A stretch of 9,709 nucleotides of DNA. It comes from an uncultured Lachnospiraceae bacterium. GTDB taxonomy: Bacteria > Bacillota > Clostridia > Lachnospirales > Lachnospiraceae. The stretch covers positions 1-9,709 of the forward strand of contig CADBNQ010000041.1 of NCBI GenBank assembly GCA_902796045.1. The letters are read 5' to 3'. Shown here piece by piece: positions 1 to 6,151 of the stretch. The position numbers and the translations under genes were made by a program. Every line of letters begins with the position of its first letter. The first letter of the stretch is position 1. The notes under the pieces were generated by a model. The model worked only from the letters and a program-made list of their open reading frames with translations, did no database searches and had not been told where the DNA came from.

Positions 1-1377
1 AAGATCATACAGGTTTCGGGACCTGTAATAGATGTAGAGTTTCAGCCCGGACAGCTTCCCCGTATCCGGGAGGCCCTGACTGTTGAGGTGGAGGGAAAGA
101 AGAGGACCATGGAAGTGTCCCAGCACCTTGGTCATTCACAGGCCAGATGTGTTATTCTCTCCCAGAGCGATGGCCTTTGCAGGGGTATGGAGGTGACAGC
201 CACCGGAAGCGGCATCAAGGTGCCGGTAGGTGAAGTGACCATAGGAAGGATGTTTAACGTCCTGGGTGAGCCCATAGATGGGAGAGGGCCGGTTCCGGAC
301 GACACACCCAGGTTTGATATTCACCGTCCGGCCCCATCCTTTGCAGACCAGAGTGTGGAAGTCGAGATTCTGGAAACGGGGATTAAGGTGATCGACCTTC
401 TGGAGCCCTATGCAAGGGGCGGAAAGATCGGTCTTTTCGGAGGGGCCGGTGTAGGCAAGACCGTACTGATCCAGGAGCTTATTCACAATGTTGCCATGGA
501 ACATAACGGCTATTCCATCTTTACCGGTGTCGGCGAGCGAAGTCGTGAGGGCAATGATCTCTGGAACGAGATGCTTGAGAGCGGGACCATTGATAAAACT
601 GCCATGGTTTTCGGACAGATGAATGAGTCTCCCGGCGTGAGGATGCGGGTGGGACTGACAGGACTGACCATGGCTGAGTACTTCAGAGATGTGGAACACA
701 GGAATGTTCTTTTGTTCATAGACAATATCTTCCGATTTGTCCAGGCAGGTTCGGAGGTGTCCACCCTGCTCGGGCATATGCCGTCAGCGGTCGGCTACCA
801 GCCCACCCTGGCCCAGGAGATGGGAACGCTCCAGGAAAGGATTACCTCCACAAAGGAGGGATCTGTAACATCCGTGCAGGCCGTGTATGTGCCGGCCGAT
901 GACCTGACTGACCCGGCGCCTGCCACGACATTTACCCACCTTGACGCGACCACCGTCCTGTCAAGACAGATCGCGGAGCAGGGGATCTATCCTGCGGTGG
1001 ACCCTCTCAACTCTACTTCCAGGATCCTGGATGCCGAGATTGTCGGGGAGGAACACTACCGCACAGCCAGAGATGTCCAGGCCTGCCTGCAGAAATACAA
1101 CGAGCTGCAGGATATCATCGCGATCCTGGGGATCGAAGAACTGTCCGACGAGGACCAGAGTATAGTAGCCAGAGCCCGTAAGATCATACGGTTCCTGGCC
1201 CAGCCCATGTTTGTTGCCGAGAAATTTACCGGCATGGAGGGAAAATACGTACCGGTGAAAGAAACCATCCGCGGATTCAGAGGGATCCTTGACGGCGAGT
1301 ATGACCATCTGCCGGAAGAGGCTTTCTACAACGTAGGCACCATCGATGAAGCCGTCAGCAAGGCAGAGACCCTGTAG
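1..1377 (+). CDS. atpD: F1F0 ATP synthase subunit beta (5'-partial)
   Basis: Catalytic subunit of the F1 headpiece, which couples proton or sodium flow to ATP synthesis or hydrolysis at the cytoplasmic face of the membrane. The reading frame is open from base 1, beginning KIIQVSGPVIDVEF, which matches the N-terminal strand of beta subunits a few residues after their usual start. 458 residues are visible against about 460-465 for the family, so only about 4-8 residues are missing. Numbered from base 1, the Walker A loop GGAGVGKT covers residues 147-154, the catalytic GER follows at codon 535, the LLFIDNIFRF Walker B strand starts near nt 709, and the DELSEED-loop equivalent EELSDED is at residues 379-385. 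An internal GTG at 88 gives a shorter open frame but would remove the conserved N-terminal barrel, so it is not the start. atpC follows after 39 nt, the normal order at the end of an atp operon. Identity is certain; the coupling ion cannot be judged from beta. Confidence 0.98.
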   Translation, partial: KIIQVSGPVIDVEFQPGQLPRIREALTVEVEGKKRTMEVSQHLGHSQARCVILSQSDGLCRGMEVTATGSGIKVPVGEVTIGRMFNVLGEPIDGRGPVPDDTPRFDIHRPAPSFADQSVEVEILETGIKVIDLLEPYARGGKIGLFGGAGVGKTVLIQELIHNVAMEHNGYSIFTGVGERSREGNDLWNEMLESGTIDKTAMVFGQMNESPGVRMRVGLTGLTMAEYFRDVEHRNVLLFIDNIFRFVQAGSEVSTLLGHMPSAVGYQPTLAQEMGTLQERITSTKEGSVTSVQAVYVPADDLTDPAPATTFTHLDATTVLSRQIAEQGIYPAVDPLNSTSRILDAEIVGEEHYRTARDVQACLQKYNELQDIIAILGIEELSDEDQSIVARARKIIRFLAQPMFVAEKFTGMEGKYVPVKETIRGFRGILDGEYDHLPEEAFYNVGTIDEAVSKAETL

Positions 1378-1416
1378 ACTCTGAGATTAAAAGGTGACGA
1401 AAGGAAGGGTGATCCT

Positions 1417-1827
1417 GTGAATACATTTTCTCTGAGAATCTATGATCCGGATGAAACCTTTATCAGCGGCCAGGCCGAGATGGTCGTCATTCCCACGGTG
1501 GACGGCGAATACGGCGTGATGGCCGGACATGAGAATATGGTCTTCTCTGTCGTTCCCGGCAAGCTCCGCTACCGGATGGCAGGAGAGGAGACCAGGATAG
1601 CTTTTGTTGCCTCAGGTATGATGCGGGTGGAGGATAATGACGTGCTGATCCTGACAGAGGCCGCTGAACATCCTGAGGAAATAGATTTCGAGCGGGCAAG
1701 AAGAAAAGAGGAAGAGGCCAGAGAGGCCATCCTCCAGAAACGCAGTATCAAAGAATACTATCTGGCCCAGGCGACCCTGATCCGGTCCATCAACCGGATG
1801 CGGGTCAAGAAAGATTTCAGTCAATAA
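1417..1827 (+). CDS. atpC: F1F0 ATP synthase subunit epsilon
   Basis: Epsilon is the central-stalk subunit that joins gamma to the c-ring and can inhibit ATP hydrolysis. The protein has 136 residues, normal for the family. Residues 1-85 form the beta-sandwich domain, with the characteristic GEYGVMAGHENM stretch at 30-41 and PGKLRYR at 47-53. Residues 88-136 are the two-helix C-terminal domain, rich in Arg, Lys and Glu. The start is a GTG at 1417, preceded by AGGAAGG at about 1402-1408 with about 8 nt spacing; no ATG nearby would keep the first beta strand (FSLRIYDPDETF). It is the last gene of the atp operon, 39 nt after atpD, and is followed by a hairpin cluster and strong terminator. The call rests on the position after atpD plus the domain pattern. 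Confidence 0.96.
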   Translation: MNTFSLRIYDPDETFISGQAEMVVIPTVDGEYGVMAGHENMVFSVVPGKLRYRMAGEETRIAFVASGMMRVEDNDVLILTEAAEHPEEIDFERARRKEEEAREAILQKRSIKEYYLAQATLIRSINRMRVKKDFSQ

Positions 1828-1845
1828 ATCCCCATGTCAGGCTTC

Positions 1846-1911
1846 CCGGCCCGGAGGCCGGACTGATACAAAAAAGGATCTTCGGAGTATGTTCCGTGAG
1901 ATCCTTTTTTT
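1846..1911 (+). terminator. Intrinsic terminator of the atp operon
   Basis: The main hairpin has left arm 1870-1881 (six A then GGATCT) and right arm 1899-1910 (AGATCC then T run to 1911). An inner CGGA/TCCG pairing (1883-1886 with 1893-1896) closes over a GTATGT loop. The A-tract opposite the T-tract should allow termination in both directions. A second small GC hairpin, CCGGCC-CGGA-GGCCGG at 1846-1861, sits just upstream between the atpC stop and the terminator; it lacks its own T run. Together they separate the atp operon from the selenium operon. Confidence 0.9.
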
Positions 1912-1932
1912 GTGGAACAGCTTTTAAAAGTC

Positions 1933-1962
1933 TTGTCAGGACGGGTGCGGCTGGAGTATGCT
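1933..1962 (+). promoter_or_regulatory. Candidate sigma-A promoter of the selenium operon
   Basis: TTGTCA (1933-1938) and TATGCT (1957-1962) are separated by 18 nt, a fair but imperfect match to the vegetative promoter. It lies after the atp terminator and about 28 nt before the first gene. The AT-rich palindrome CTTTTAAAAG (1921-1930) abuts it upstream. Ribosome binding site AAGGAAGG at 1978-1985 serves the downstream ATG at 1991. No riboswitch-like structure is evident in the short leader. Confidence 0.5.
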
Positions 1963-1990
1963 ATAAAAAACTGGGAGAAGGAAGGGTGCC

Positions 1991-3019
1991 ATGAAGGAAT
2001 ACTTCGAGAGGATCCGCAAGATGGATCCACAGGACAATTATGTGGAGTTAAAAGTAATCTCCGGAAGCGCTGCCGGGGATAAGGCTTTATATGTAAACGG
2101 TCAGAGAATTTATGCGGAAAGGGATTTCTTTCCCCTGACCACAGCCTCTTTTGACCTTTCGGGAACCGGGATCCTGGAAATGGGAGACCGGCTGTTTTAC
2201 CACGAGCGCCTGTGCGGAAAGAAGAAGCTGGTGGTCTGCGGGGCAGGTCATGTCGGCCTGGCCGTGGCCAGACTGGGCAGGTTTCTGGAGTATGCCGTGA
2301 CGGTGATTGAGGACCGGGAAGAATTTGCCGCAAAGGCGAAAGAATGCGGGGCAGATCATGTCATGGTCTGCAGCTCTTTTGCCAGGGGTCTGGAAGAGGT
2401 CAGAGGGGATGGGGATACCAGCTTTGTGGTTGTCACCAGGGGTCACTGCGATGATCTGGAAAGTATGAAGGTGATCCTCAGAAAGGATCATGCCTACGCG
2501 GGACTTATGGGGAGCAGGAAAAAGGTTGAAATGCTGGAAAAGAATCTGGGAGAGGAAGGGTTTTCCCGGGAGGCCCTGGAACAGGTTCACATGCCCATCG
2601 GACTGAAAATCGGCGCACAGACACCAGAGGAGATTGCCGTCTCCATCATGGGTGAGATCATAGAGGTGAACCGCAAAAGGAAACGGGGATACGGCTATCC
2701 GGAAGAGATTCTGGAAGCCCTGTGCAGAGCTGACCGCCCTGCTGTGCTGGCTACGGTCATCAGAAAGGCCGGCTCGGGACCAAGGGAACCGGGCGCCAAG
2801 ATGCTGGTCTATGGAGACGGGCGGTTTATCGGAACAGTGGGCGGCGGCATGGTGGAGGCAAGGACGATCAGGACTGCCGGAGAGATGCTTCACAGAAAGG
2901 ATCCCGACCGGGCACCGGCCCGGGTGATCAGCGTAGCGCTGAATGCCGGGACCATGGAAGACGGAAAAGGCATCTGCGGAGGCAGGATCGATGTGCTGCT
3001 GGAGGTGGTGGAGGCATGA
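1991..3019 (+). CDS. XdhC-family molybdenum hydroxylase maturation protein, Rossmann-first domain order
   Basis: XdhC/CoxI-family proteins bind the molybdenum cofactor, protect it while its sulfido (or selenido) ligand is installed with help from a cysteine desulfurase, and deliver it to xanthine-dehydrogenase-type hydroxylases in the cytoplasm. The 342-residue product has a short beta-rich N-terminus (about 17-72), a Rossmann domain with VVCGAGHVGLAVARLG at 81-96 running to about 225 (GLMGSRKK at 171-178), and then the XdhC_CoxI signature at about 245-342 (TVIRKAGSGPREPGAKML, GTVGGGMVEA at 281-290, CGGRIDVLLEV at 329-339). Classical XdhC has the CoxI part first and the Rossmann part last, so the order here is swapped. 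The ATG at 1991 has AAGGAAGG 5 nt upstream. The stop overlaps the next gene's start (ATGA). The neighbouring desulfurase, selD and carriers point to selenium-dependent hydroxylase maturation. The family call is firm; the exact step is inferred. Confidence 0.9.
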   Translation: MKEYFERIRKMDPQDNYVELKVISGSAAGDKALYVNGQRIYAERDFFPLTTASFDLSGTGILEMGDRLFYHERLCGKKKLVVCGAGHVGLAVARLGRFLEYAVTVIEDREEFAAKAKECGADHVMVCSSFARGLEEVRGDGDTSFVVVTRGHCDDLESMKVILRKDHAYAGLMGSRKKVEMLEKNLGEEGFSREALEQVHMPIGLKIGAQTPEEIAVSIMGEIIEVNRKRKRGYGYPEEILEALCRADRPAVLATVIRKAGSGPREPGAKMLVYGDGRFIGTVGGGMVEARTIRTAGEMLHRKDPDRAPARVISVALNAGTMEDGKGICGGRIDVLLEVVEA

Positions 3020-4161
3020 TATATCTGGATAATGCAGCCACCAGCATGAGAAAGCCGGAGGAAGTGATCAGGGCAGTGACCGATGCCCTGCAGACCATGG
3101 GCAACGCCGGCAGGGGAGCCCATCAGGCTTCCATGACAGCAGCCAGAGGAATCTTCGGAGTCAGGCAGCAGCTGGCGGACTTCTTTCATGCCGGGGATGC
3201 TTCCCGCATATCCTTTACGGCCAATTCCACAGAGAGCCTGAATATCGCTGTCAAAGGGCTCCTTCTCCCGGGAGACCACGTGATCACCACTGTTCTTGAA
3301 CATAACTCTGTGCTTCGTCCCCTCTATGAGATGCAGGAGAGGGGCGTGGATATTACCTGTCTGGACTGTGATGAGACAGGGATGGTCTATGCGGAGGATT
3401 TTGAGAAGGCTGTCAGGGATAATACCAGAGCGATCATCTGCACCCACGGGTCTAACCTGACCGGCAACCTCCTGGATGCGGAGGAAATCGGTGCCGTGGC
3501 AGACAGGCATGGCCTCCTCTTTATCCTTGATGCTTCCCAGACAGCCGGCATCTTTGATATAGATGTGGAGAAGATGAAGGTGGATGTTCTGTGTTTTACC
3601 GGCCATAAAGGACTGCTGGGCCCGCAGGGGACCGGGGGGATCTATGTCAGAGAAGGACTCAGGATCAGACCCTTAAAAAGCGGAGGCAGCGGGATCCGGA
3701 CTTTTGACCGGGCACATCCGGACCAGATGCCAGAGGCCCTGGAGGCAGGCACCCTGAACGGACCCGGGATCTGCGGACTGGGCGCGGCCCTCAGCTATAT
3801 AGAAAGGGTGGGGACTCACCAGATCCTCCGGCAGGAGGAAACCCTGATGCGGGCATTTTACCGGGAGATAAAGGATATTCCCGGAATTCGGATCTACGGC
3901 AATTTCCGACAGCCTCACCGCTGCCCGATTGTCACCTTTAATATCGGGGAGGAGGATTCTGCCCTGGTGGCCGGCCGGCTGTACGATGAGTATGACATCT
4001 GTGTCCGGGCAGGCGGCCACTGTGCCCCTCTGATGCACCAGGCCCTTGGGACCCGGAGCCAGGGGGCGGTCAGGACGAGTTTTTCTCATTATAATACCAT
4101 GGATGAAGTTATGGAGGCAGCTGCCGCTGTCAGAGAGGAGAGCAGGTTATATGGAAGATAA
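3016..4161 (+). CDS. PLP-dependent class V cysteine desulfurase / selenocysteine lyase-like (EF2568-type family)
   Basis: Cytoplasmic PLP enzyme of the NifS/SufS superfamily that takes sulfur from cysteine, or selenium from selenocysteine, as an enzyme-bound persulfide or perselenide. The 381-residue protein starts IYLDNAATS (DNAAT at 5-9), as in EF2568-like members of selenium clusters. Visible active-site residues are His96 (VLEHNS), Asp172 and Gln175 (LDASQTAG), the PLP Schiff-base Lys198 in TGHKGLLGPQG, and the catalytic Cys336 in RAGGHCAPLMH. Length is normal for the group II-like branch and nothing is missing. It overlaps xdhC by 4 nt and selD by 11 nt, implying translational coupling. 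Context suggests it supplies S or Se for the molybdenum cofactor handled by the XdhC protein, or selenide for SelD. A general Fe-S role is less likely because no scaffold or suf/isc gene is beside it. Substrate preference cannot be read from sequence. Confidence 0.93.
   Translation: MIYLDNAATSMRKPEEVIRAVTDALQTMGNAGRGAHQASMTAARGIFGVRQQLADFFHAGDASRISFTANSTESLNIAVKGLLLPGDHVITTVLEHNSVLRPLYEMQERGVDITCLDCDETGMVYAEDFEKAVRDNTRAIICTHGSNLTGNLLDAEEIGAVADRHGLLFILDASQTAGIFDIDVEKMKVDVLCFTGHKGLLGPQGTGGIYVREGLRIRPLKSGGSGIRTFDRAHPDQMPEALEAGTLNGPGICGLGAALSYIERVGTHQILRQEETLMRAFYREIKDIPGIRIYGNFRQPHRCPIVTFNIGEEDSALVAGRLYDEYDICVRAGGHCAPLMHQALGTRSQGAVRTSFSHYNTMDEVMEAAAAVREESRLYGR
4134..4143 (+). promoter_or_regulatory. 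Ribosome binding site deciding the selD start
   Basis: GAGAGGAGAG lies 7 nt before ATG 4151, inside the 3' end of the desulfurase gene. It supports the 344-residue form of SelD over the longer form starting at 4046, which would lengthen the protein with non-family sequence. Confidence 0.75.
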
Positions 4162-5185
4162 AATCGTATTCTGCACCGGGGGAGGCTGCACTGCCAAACT
4201 GGGTCCGGGTGTCTTGAGCAGAGTGCTGGAGAAACTTCCGAAGGGACCGCCGGATGAGAATCTGCTGGTAGGATATGACAGTAAAGATGATGCGGCTGTC
4301 TACCGGATCTCTGAGGATACGGCCATCGTTCAGACGCTGGATTTCTTTCCGCCTATGGTCGATGACCCCTTCACCTTCGGACAGATTGCCGCTGCCAATG
4401 CCCTGAGTGATATCTTCGCCATGGGAGGAGAAGTGCTGACTGCCCTGAATATCGTATGCTTCCCGGAATCCATGGATTTGAATGTGCTGGGAGAAATCAT
4501 GCGGGGAGGTGCGCAGAAGGTTATGGAAGCAGGCGGGATCCTGGCAGGCGGACATTCTATTGCAGATGCCGGCGTGAAGTACGGATTGTCGGTGACAGGA
4601 CGGGTGGACCCCGCGAGGATCTACAGGAACAATCAGCCCCGGCCCGGTGATCAGCTGATCCTCACCAAAAAGCTGGGCGTGGGGATCGTATGCGCTGCCA
4701 ACCGCGTGGGCGAAGCCTCTGCCGAGGCCATGGACGAGGCCATTAATTCCATGACAGCCCTGAATAAAACTGCTGCCCGCATCAGCAGCAATTATCCTGT
4801 ACATGCCTGTACAGATGTGACAGGGTTTGGTTTCCTCGGTCACCTCCATGAGATGATGGACGGGCGGCTGTCCTGTCTGATCCGGTCCGGGGATATACCT
4901 GTGATCAGGGAAGCCGTATCTTACGCAGAGGAGTTTCTCCTGACCGGAGCAGGACAGAAAAACCGCAACCATGTACAGTCCTGTGTGCGGTTCGAAGGGA
5001 TCAGCTTCGCCATGGAAGAGATCCTCTTTGACCCGCAGACTTCGGGAGGGCTGCTGATGGCGGTGCCTTCCGGGGAAGGACATGAGGCGGAGAAACTGCT
5101 GAAAGATTTAAGACATGCCGGCCTGCCTGCCGCCATAGTGGGAGAGGTCTGTCCGGCCCGGGATGCAGAGATTTACGTAAGCTGA
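4151..5185 (+). CDS. selD: Selenide, water dikinase (selenophosphate synthetase), Cys form
   Basis: SelD makes selenophosphate from selenide and ATP, releasing AMP and Pi; it is the activated selenium donor in all known biological selenium pathways. The 344-residue protein has the Gly-rich mobile N-terminal loop with Cys13 and Lys16 (GGGCTAKLGP), aligning with catalytic Cys17/Lys20 of E. coli SelD; here the residue is Cys, not selenocysteine. Metal/ATP-binding positions are present: DDAAVY (Asp46-Asp47), QTLDFF (Asp64), AANALSDIFAMGG (81-93) and GGHSI (133-137). The AIRS C-terminal domain shows CTDVTGFGFLGH at 220-231 and DPQTSGGLLMAV at 294-305. The frame is open upstream to an ATG at 4046, but the added 35 residues are unlike SelD. 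ATG 4151 has GAGAGGAGAG (4134-4143) at good spacing and gives the family N-terminus, overlapping the desulfurase gene by 11 nt. No selA is seen here, in keeping with an orphan-SelD role in labile selenium cofactor synthesis. Confidence 0.96.
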   Translation: MEDKIVFCTGGGCTAKLGPGVLSRVLEKLPKGPPDENLLVGYDSKDDAAVYRISEDTAIVQTLDFFPPMVDDPFTFGQIAAANALSDIFAMGGEVLTALNIVCFPESMDLNVLGEIMRGGAQKVMEAGGILAGGHSIADAGVKYGLSVTGRVDPARIYRNNQPRPGDQLILTKKLGVGIVCAANRVGEASAEAMDEAINSMTALNKTAARISSNYPVHACTDVTGFGFLGHLHEMMDGRLSCLIRSGDIPVIREAVSYAEEFLLTGAGQKNRNHVQSCVRFEGISFAMEEILFDPQTSGGLLMAVPSGEGHEAEKLLKDLRHAGLPAAIVGEVCPARDAEIYVS

Positions 5186-5230
5186 TATCATAAGATAAAC
5201 AGACGATGAGGATGGAAGGAGAAAAATATC

Positions 5231-5863
5231 ATGATAAAAGTGAACGCCCTGGGTGATGCCTGCCCGATTCCTGTAGTTAAGACGAAAAATGCGATCAAAG
5301 AGTTGAAGGGTCCTGGTCTGGTGGAGACCCTGGTAGATAATGAGATCGCTGTGCAGAACCTGACAAAGATGGCGGACCAGAAGGGATACACTGTGAAGTC
5401 GGAGAAGATCTCTGAGGGACAGTACCGTGTTCTGATGGAGATCGGGAAAGAAGAGGCCGCCGGTGATGAGGCGGCGGAACCGGACTCTGCAGTGATGGAT
5501 TCTGTAATGACGGATGCTGCTGTCAGGAACGGCACGGTGGTTGTGATCTCTTCCGACAAGATGGGACGGGGAGATGATGAGCTTGGCAGGGCTTTGATGA
5601 AAGGTTTTATATTTGCCCTTTCCCAGCAGGACCAGCTTCCATCCACCATCCTCTTCTATAACGGCGGTGCCAGAATGACCACCAGGGATTCTGTGGTACT
5701 CCAGGACCTTTTGTCCATGGAGGAAGAGGGGGTGGAGATCCTGACCTGCGGGACCTGCCTGAACCATTACGGGCTGACTGACAGCCTGGCAGTGGGGCAG
5801 GTGACCAATATGTACACGATTGTCGAAAAAATGACCCTCGCCGGACACATCGTGAAGCCATGA
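5231..5863 (+). CDS. yedF: Selenium metabolism protein YedF-like (TusA-like + DsrE-like domains)
   Basis: The family (TIGR03527-type 'selenium metabolism protein YedF') co-occurs with selD across genomes and is presumed to carry or deliver sulfur/selenium; its biochemistry is not settled. The 210-residue product begins with a TusA/SirA-like domain (about 1-73) carrying the single-Cys motif CPIPVVK, Cys11, which in TusA forms a persulfide. An acidic, Ala-rich linker (about 74-98) joins it to a DsrE-like domain (about 100-210) with VVVISSDKMGRGDDELG, FYNGGARM and a CGTC pair, Cys173/Cys176. ATG 5231 has AAGGAG (5216-5221) 9 nt upstream. The gap after selD is 45 nt without promoter or terminator, so it belongs to the same transcript, and its stop overlaps the next gene (ATGA). 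The family call is secure. The symbol follows the family name, although E. coli YedF contains only the TusA-like half. Confidence 0.92.
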   Translation: MIKVNALGDACPIPVVKTKNAIKELKGPGLVETLVDNEIAVQNLTKMADQKGYTVKSEKISEGQYRVLMEIGKEEAAGDEAAEPDSAVMDSVMTDAAVRNGTVVVISSDKMGRGDDELGRALMKGFIFALSQQDQLPSTILFYNGGARMTTRDSVVLQDLLSMEEEGVEILTCGTCLNHYGLTDSLAVGQVTNMYTIVEKMTLAGHIVKP

Positions 5864-6126
5864 CGGAAAATAAAAGAGACCATATCCGTAAAAGGATAAA
5901 AAAAGATTATATCATTATAACATTTAAGACAACGACCGCCGCCATGGCCATGGAAAACCGGTGCCTTAAGAAAGGAATTCCGGGCCGCCTTATTCCTCTG
6001 CCGGGCGGGATTGCCGCAGGCTGCGGCCTGTGCTTTAGAATGCTGCCCGAAGAGTACGCAAAATGGGAAAAAGAACTGGGGTGCGGGGAGGGCTCCGGCA
6101 CAGAAGTCTATCATTATGTCATGTAA
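5860..6126 (+). CDS. DUF3343 putative Se/S carrier-like protein
   Basis: Small 88-residue soluble protein of the DUF3343 group, which is recurrently found next to selD/yedF in selenium-using Firmicutes and is described as a putative Se/S carrier. After a basic N-terminus (1-14) comes the strand YIIITFKTTTAAMAMENRC (17-35), then GIPGRLIPLPGGIAAGCGL, which is the family core. It has a redox-suggestive pair, Cys55-Gly-Leu-Cys58, plus Cys35 and Cys75. The start ATG overlaps the yedF stop by 4 nt and there is no separate strong RBS, so translation is probably coupled. The stop codon is embedded in the shared terminator. It is the last gene of the selenium operon. Function is inferred from context and thiol motif; no enzyme activity is claimed. 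Confidence 0.88.
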   Translation: MTENKRDHIRKRIKKDYIIITFKTTTAAMAMENRCLKKGIPGRLIPLPGGIAAGCGLCFRMLPEEYAKWEKELGCGEGSGTEVYHYVM

Positions 6127-6151
6127 AAAAGGGGGTCACCCCCCTTTTTTT
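6125..6151. terminator. Bidirectional terminator between convergent units
   Basis: Six A and five G (6125-6135) pair with five C and six T (about 6140-6150) around a TCAC-type loop, giving a near-perfect hairpin with T-tracts on both strands. It ends the selenium operon and, in reverse, the zinc-ribbon/TPM gene. The arms lie within the TAA stop (6124-6126) of the + gene and the TAA stop (6150-6152, reverse) of the - gene, leaving only 23 nt between the two coding regions. Confidence 0.92.

Noticed and set aside
136..777. Long reverse open frame inside atpD
   Set aside because: It lies wholly opposite a certain gene, has no RBS or family resemblance, and arises from codon bias of the sense strand.
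1912..1990. Possible molybdenum-cofactor riboswitch before the XdhC gene
   Set aside because: The interval is too short and shows no multi-stem structure; only a promoter, a small palindrome and an RBS are seen.
1821..2333. Reverse open frame across the atp terminator and the start of the XdhC gene
   Set aside because: It would cross a strong bidirectional terminator and overlap a confident gene; its protein is low-complexity Pro/Ser/Arg-rich.
2087..2893. 268-residue reverse open frame opposite the XdhC gene
   Set aside because: Shadow of the sense gene, with the Gln/His/Pro-rich composition usual for antisense frames and no start signal.
4046..4150. Longer selD start
   Set aside because: The added residues do not resemble SelD, and ATG 4151 has a well-placed RBS and the family N-terminus.
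4130..5083. 317-residue reverse open frame opposite selD
   Set aside because: Fully antisense to a conserved enzyme gene; no recognisable domain or RBS.
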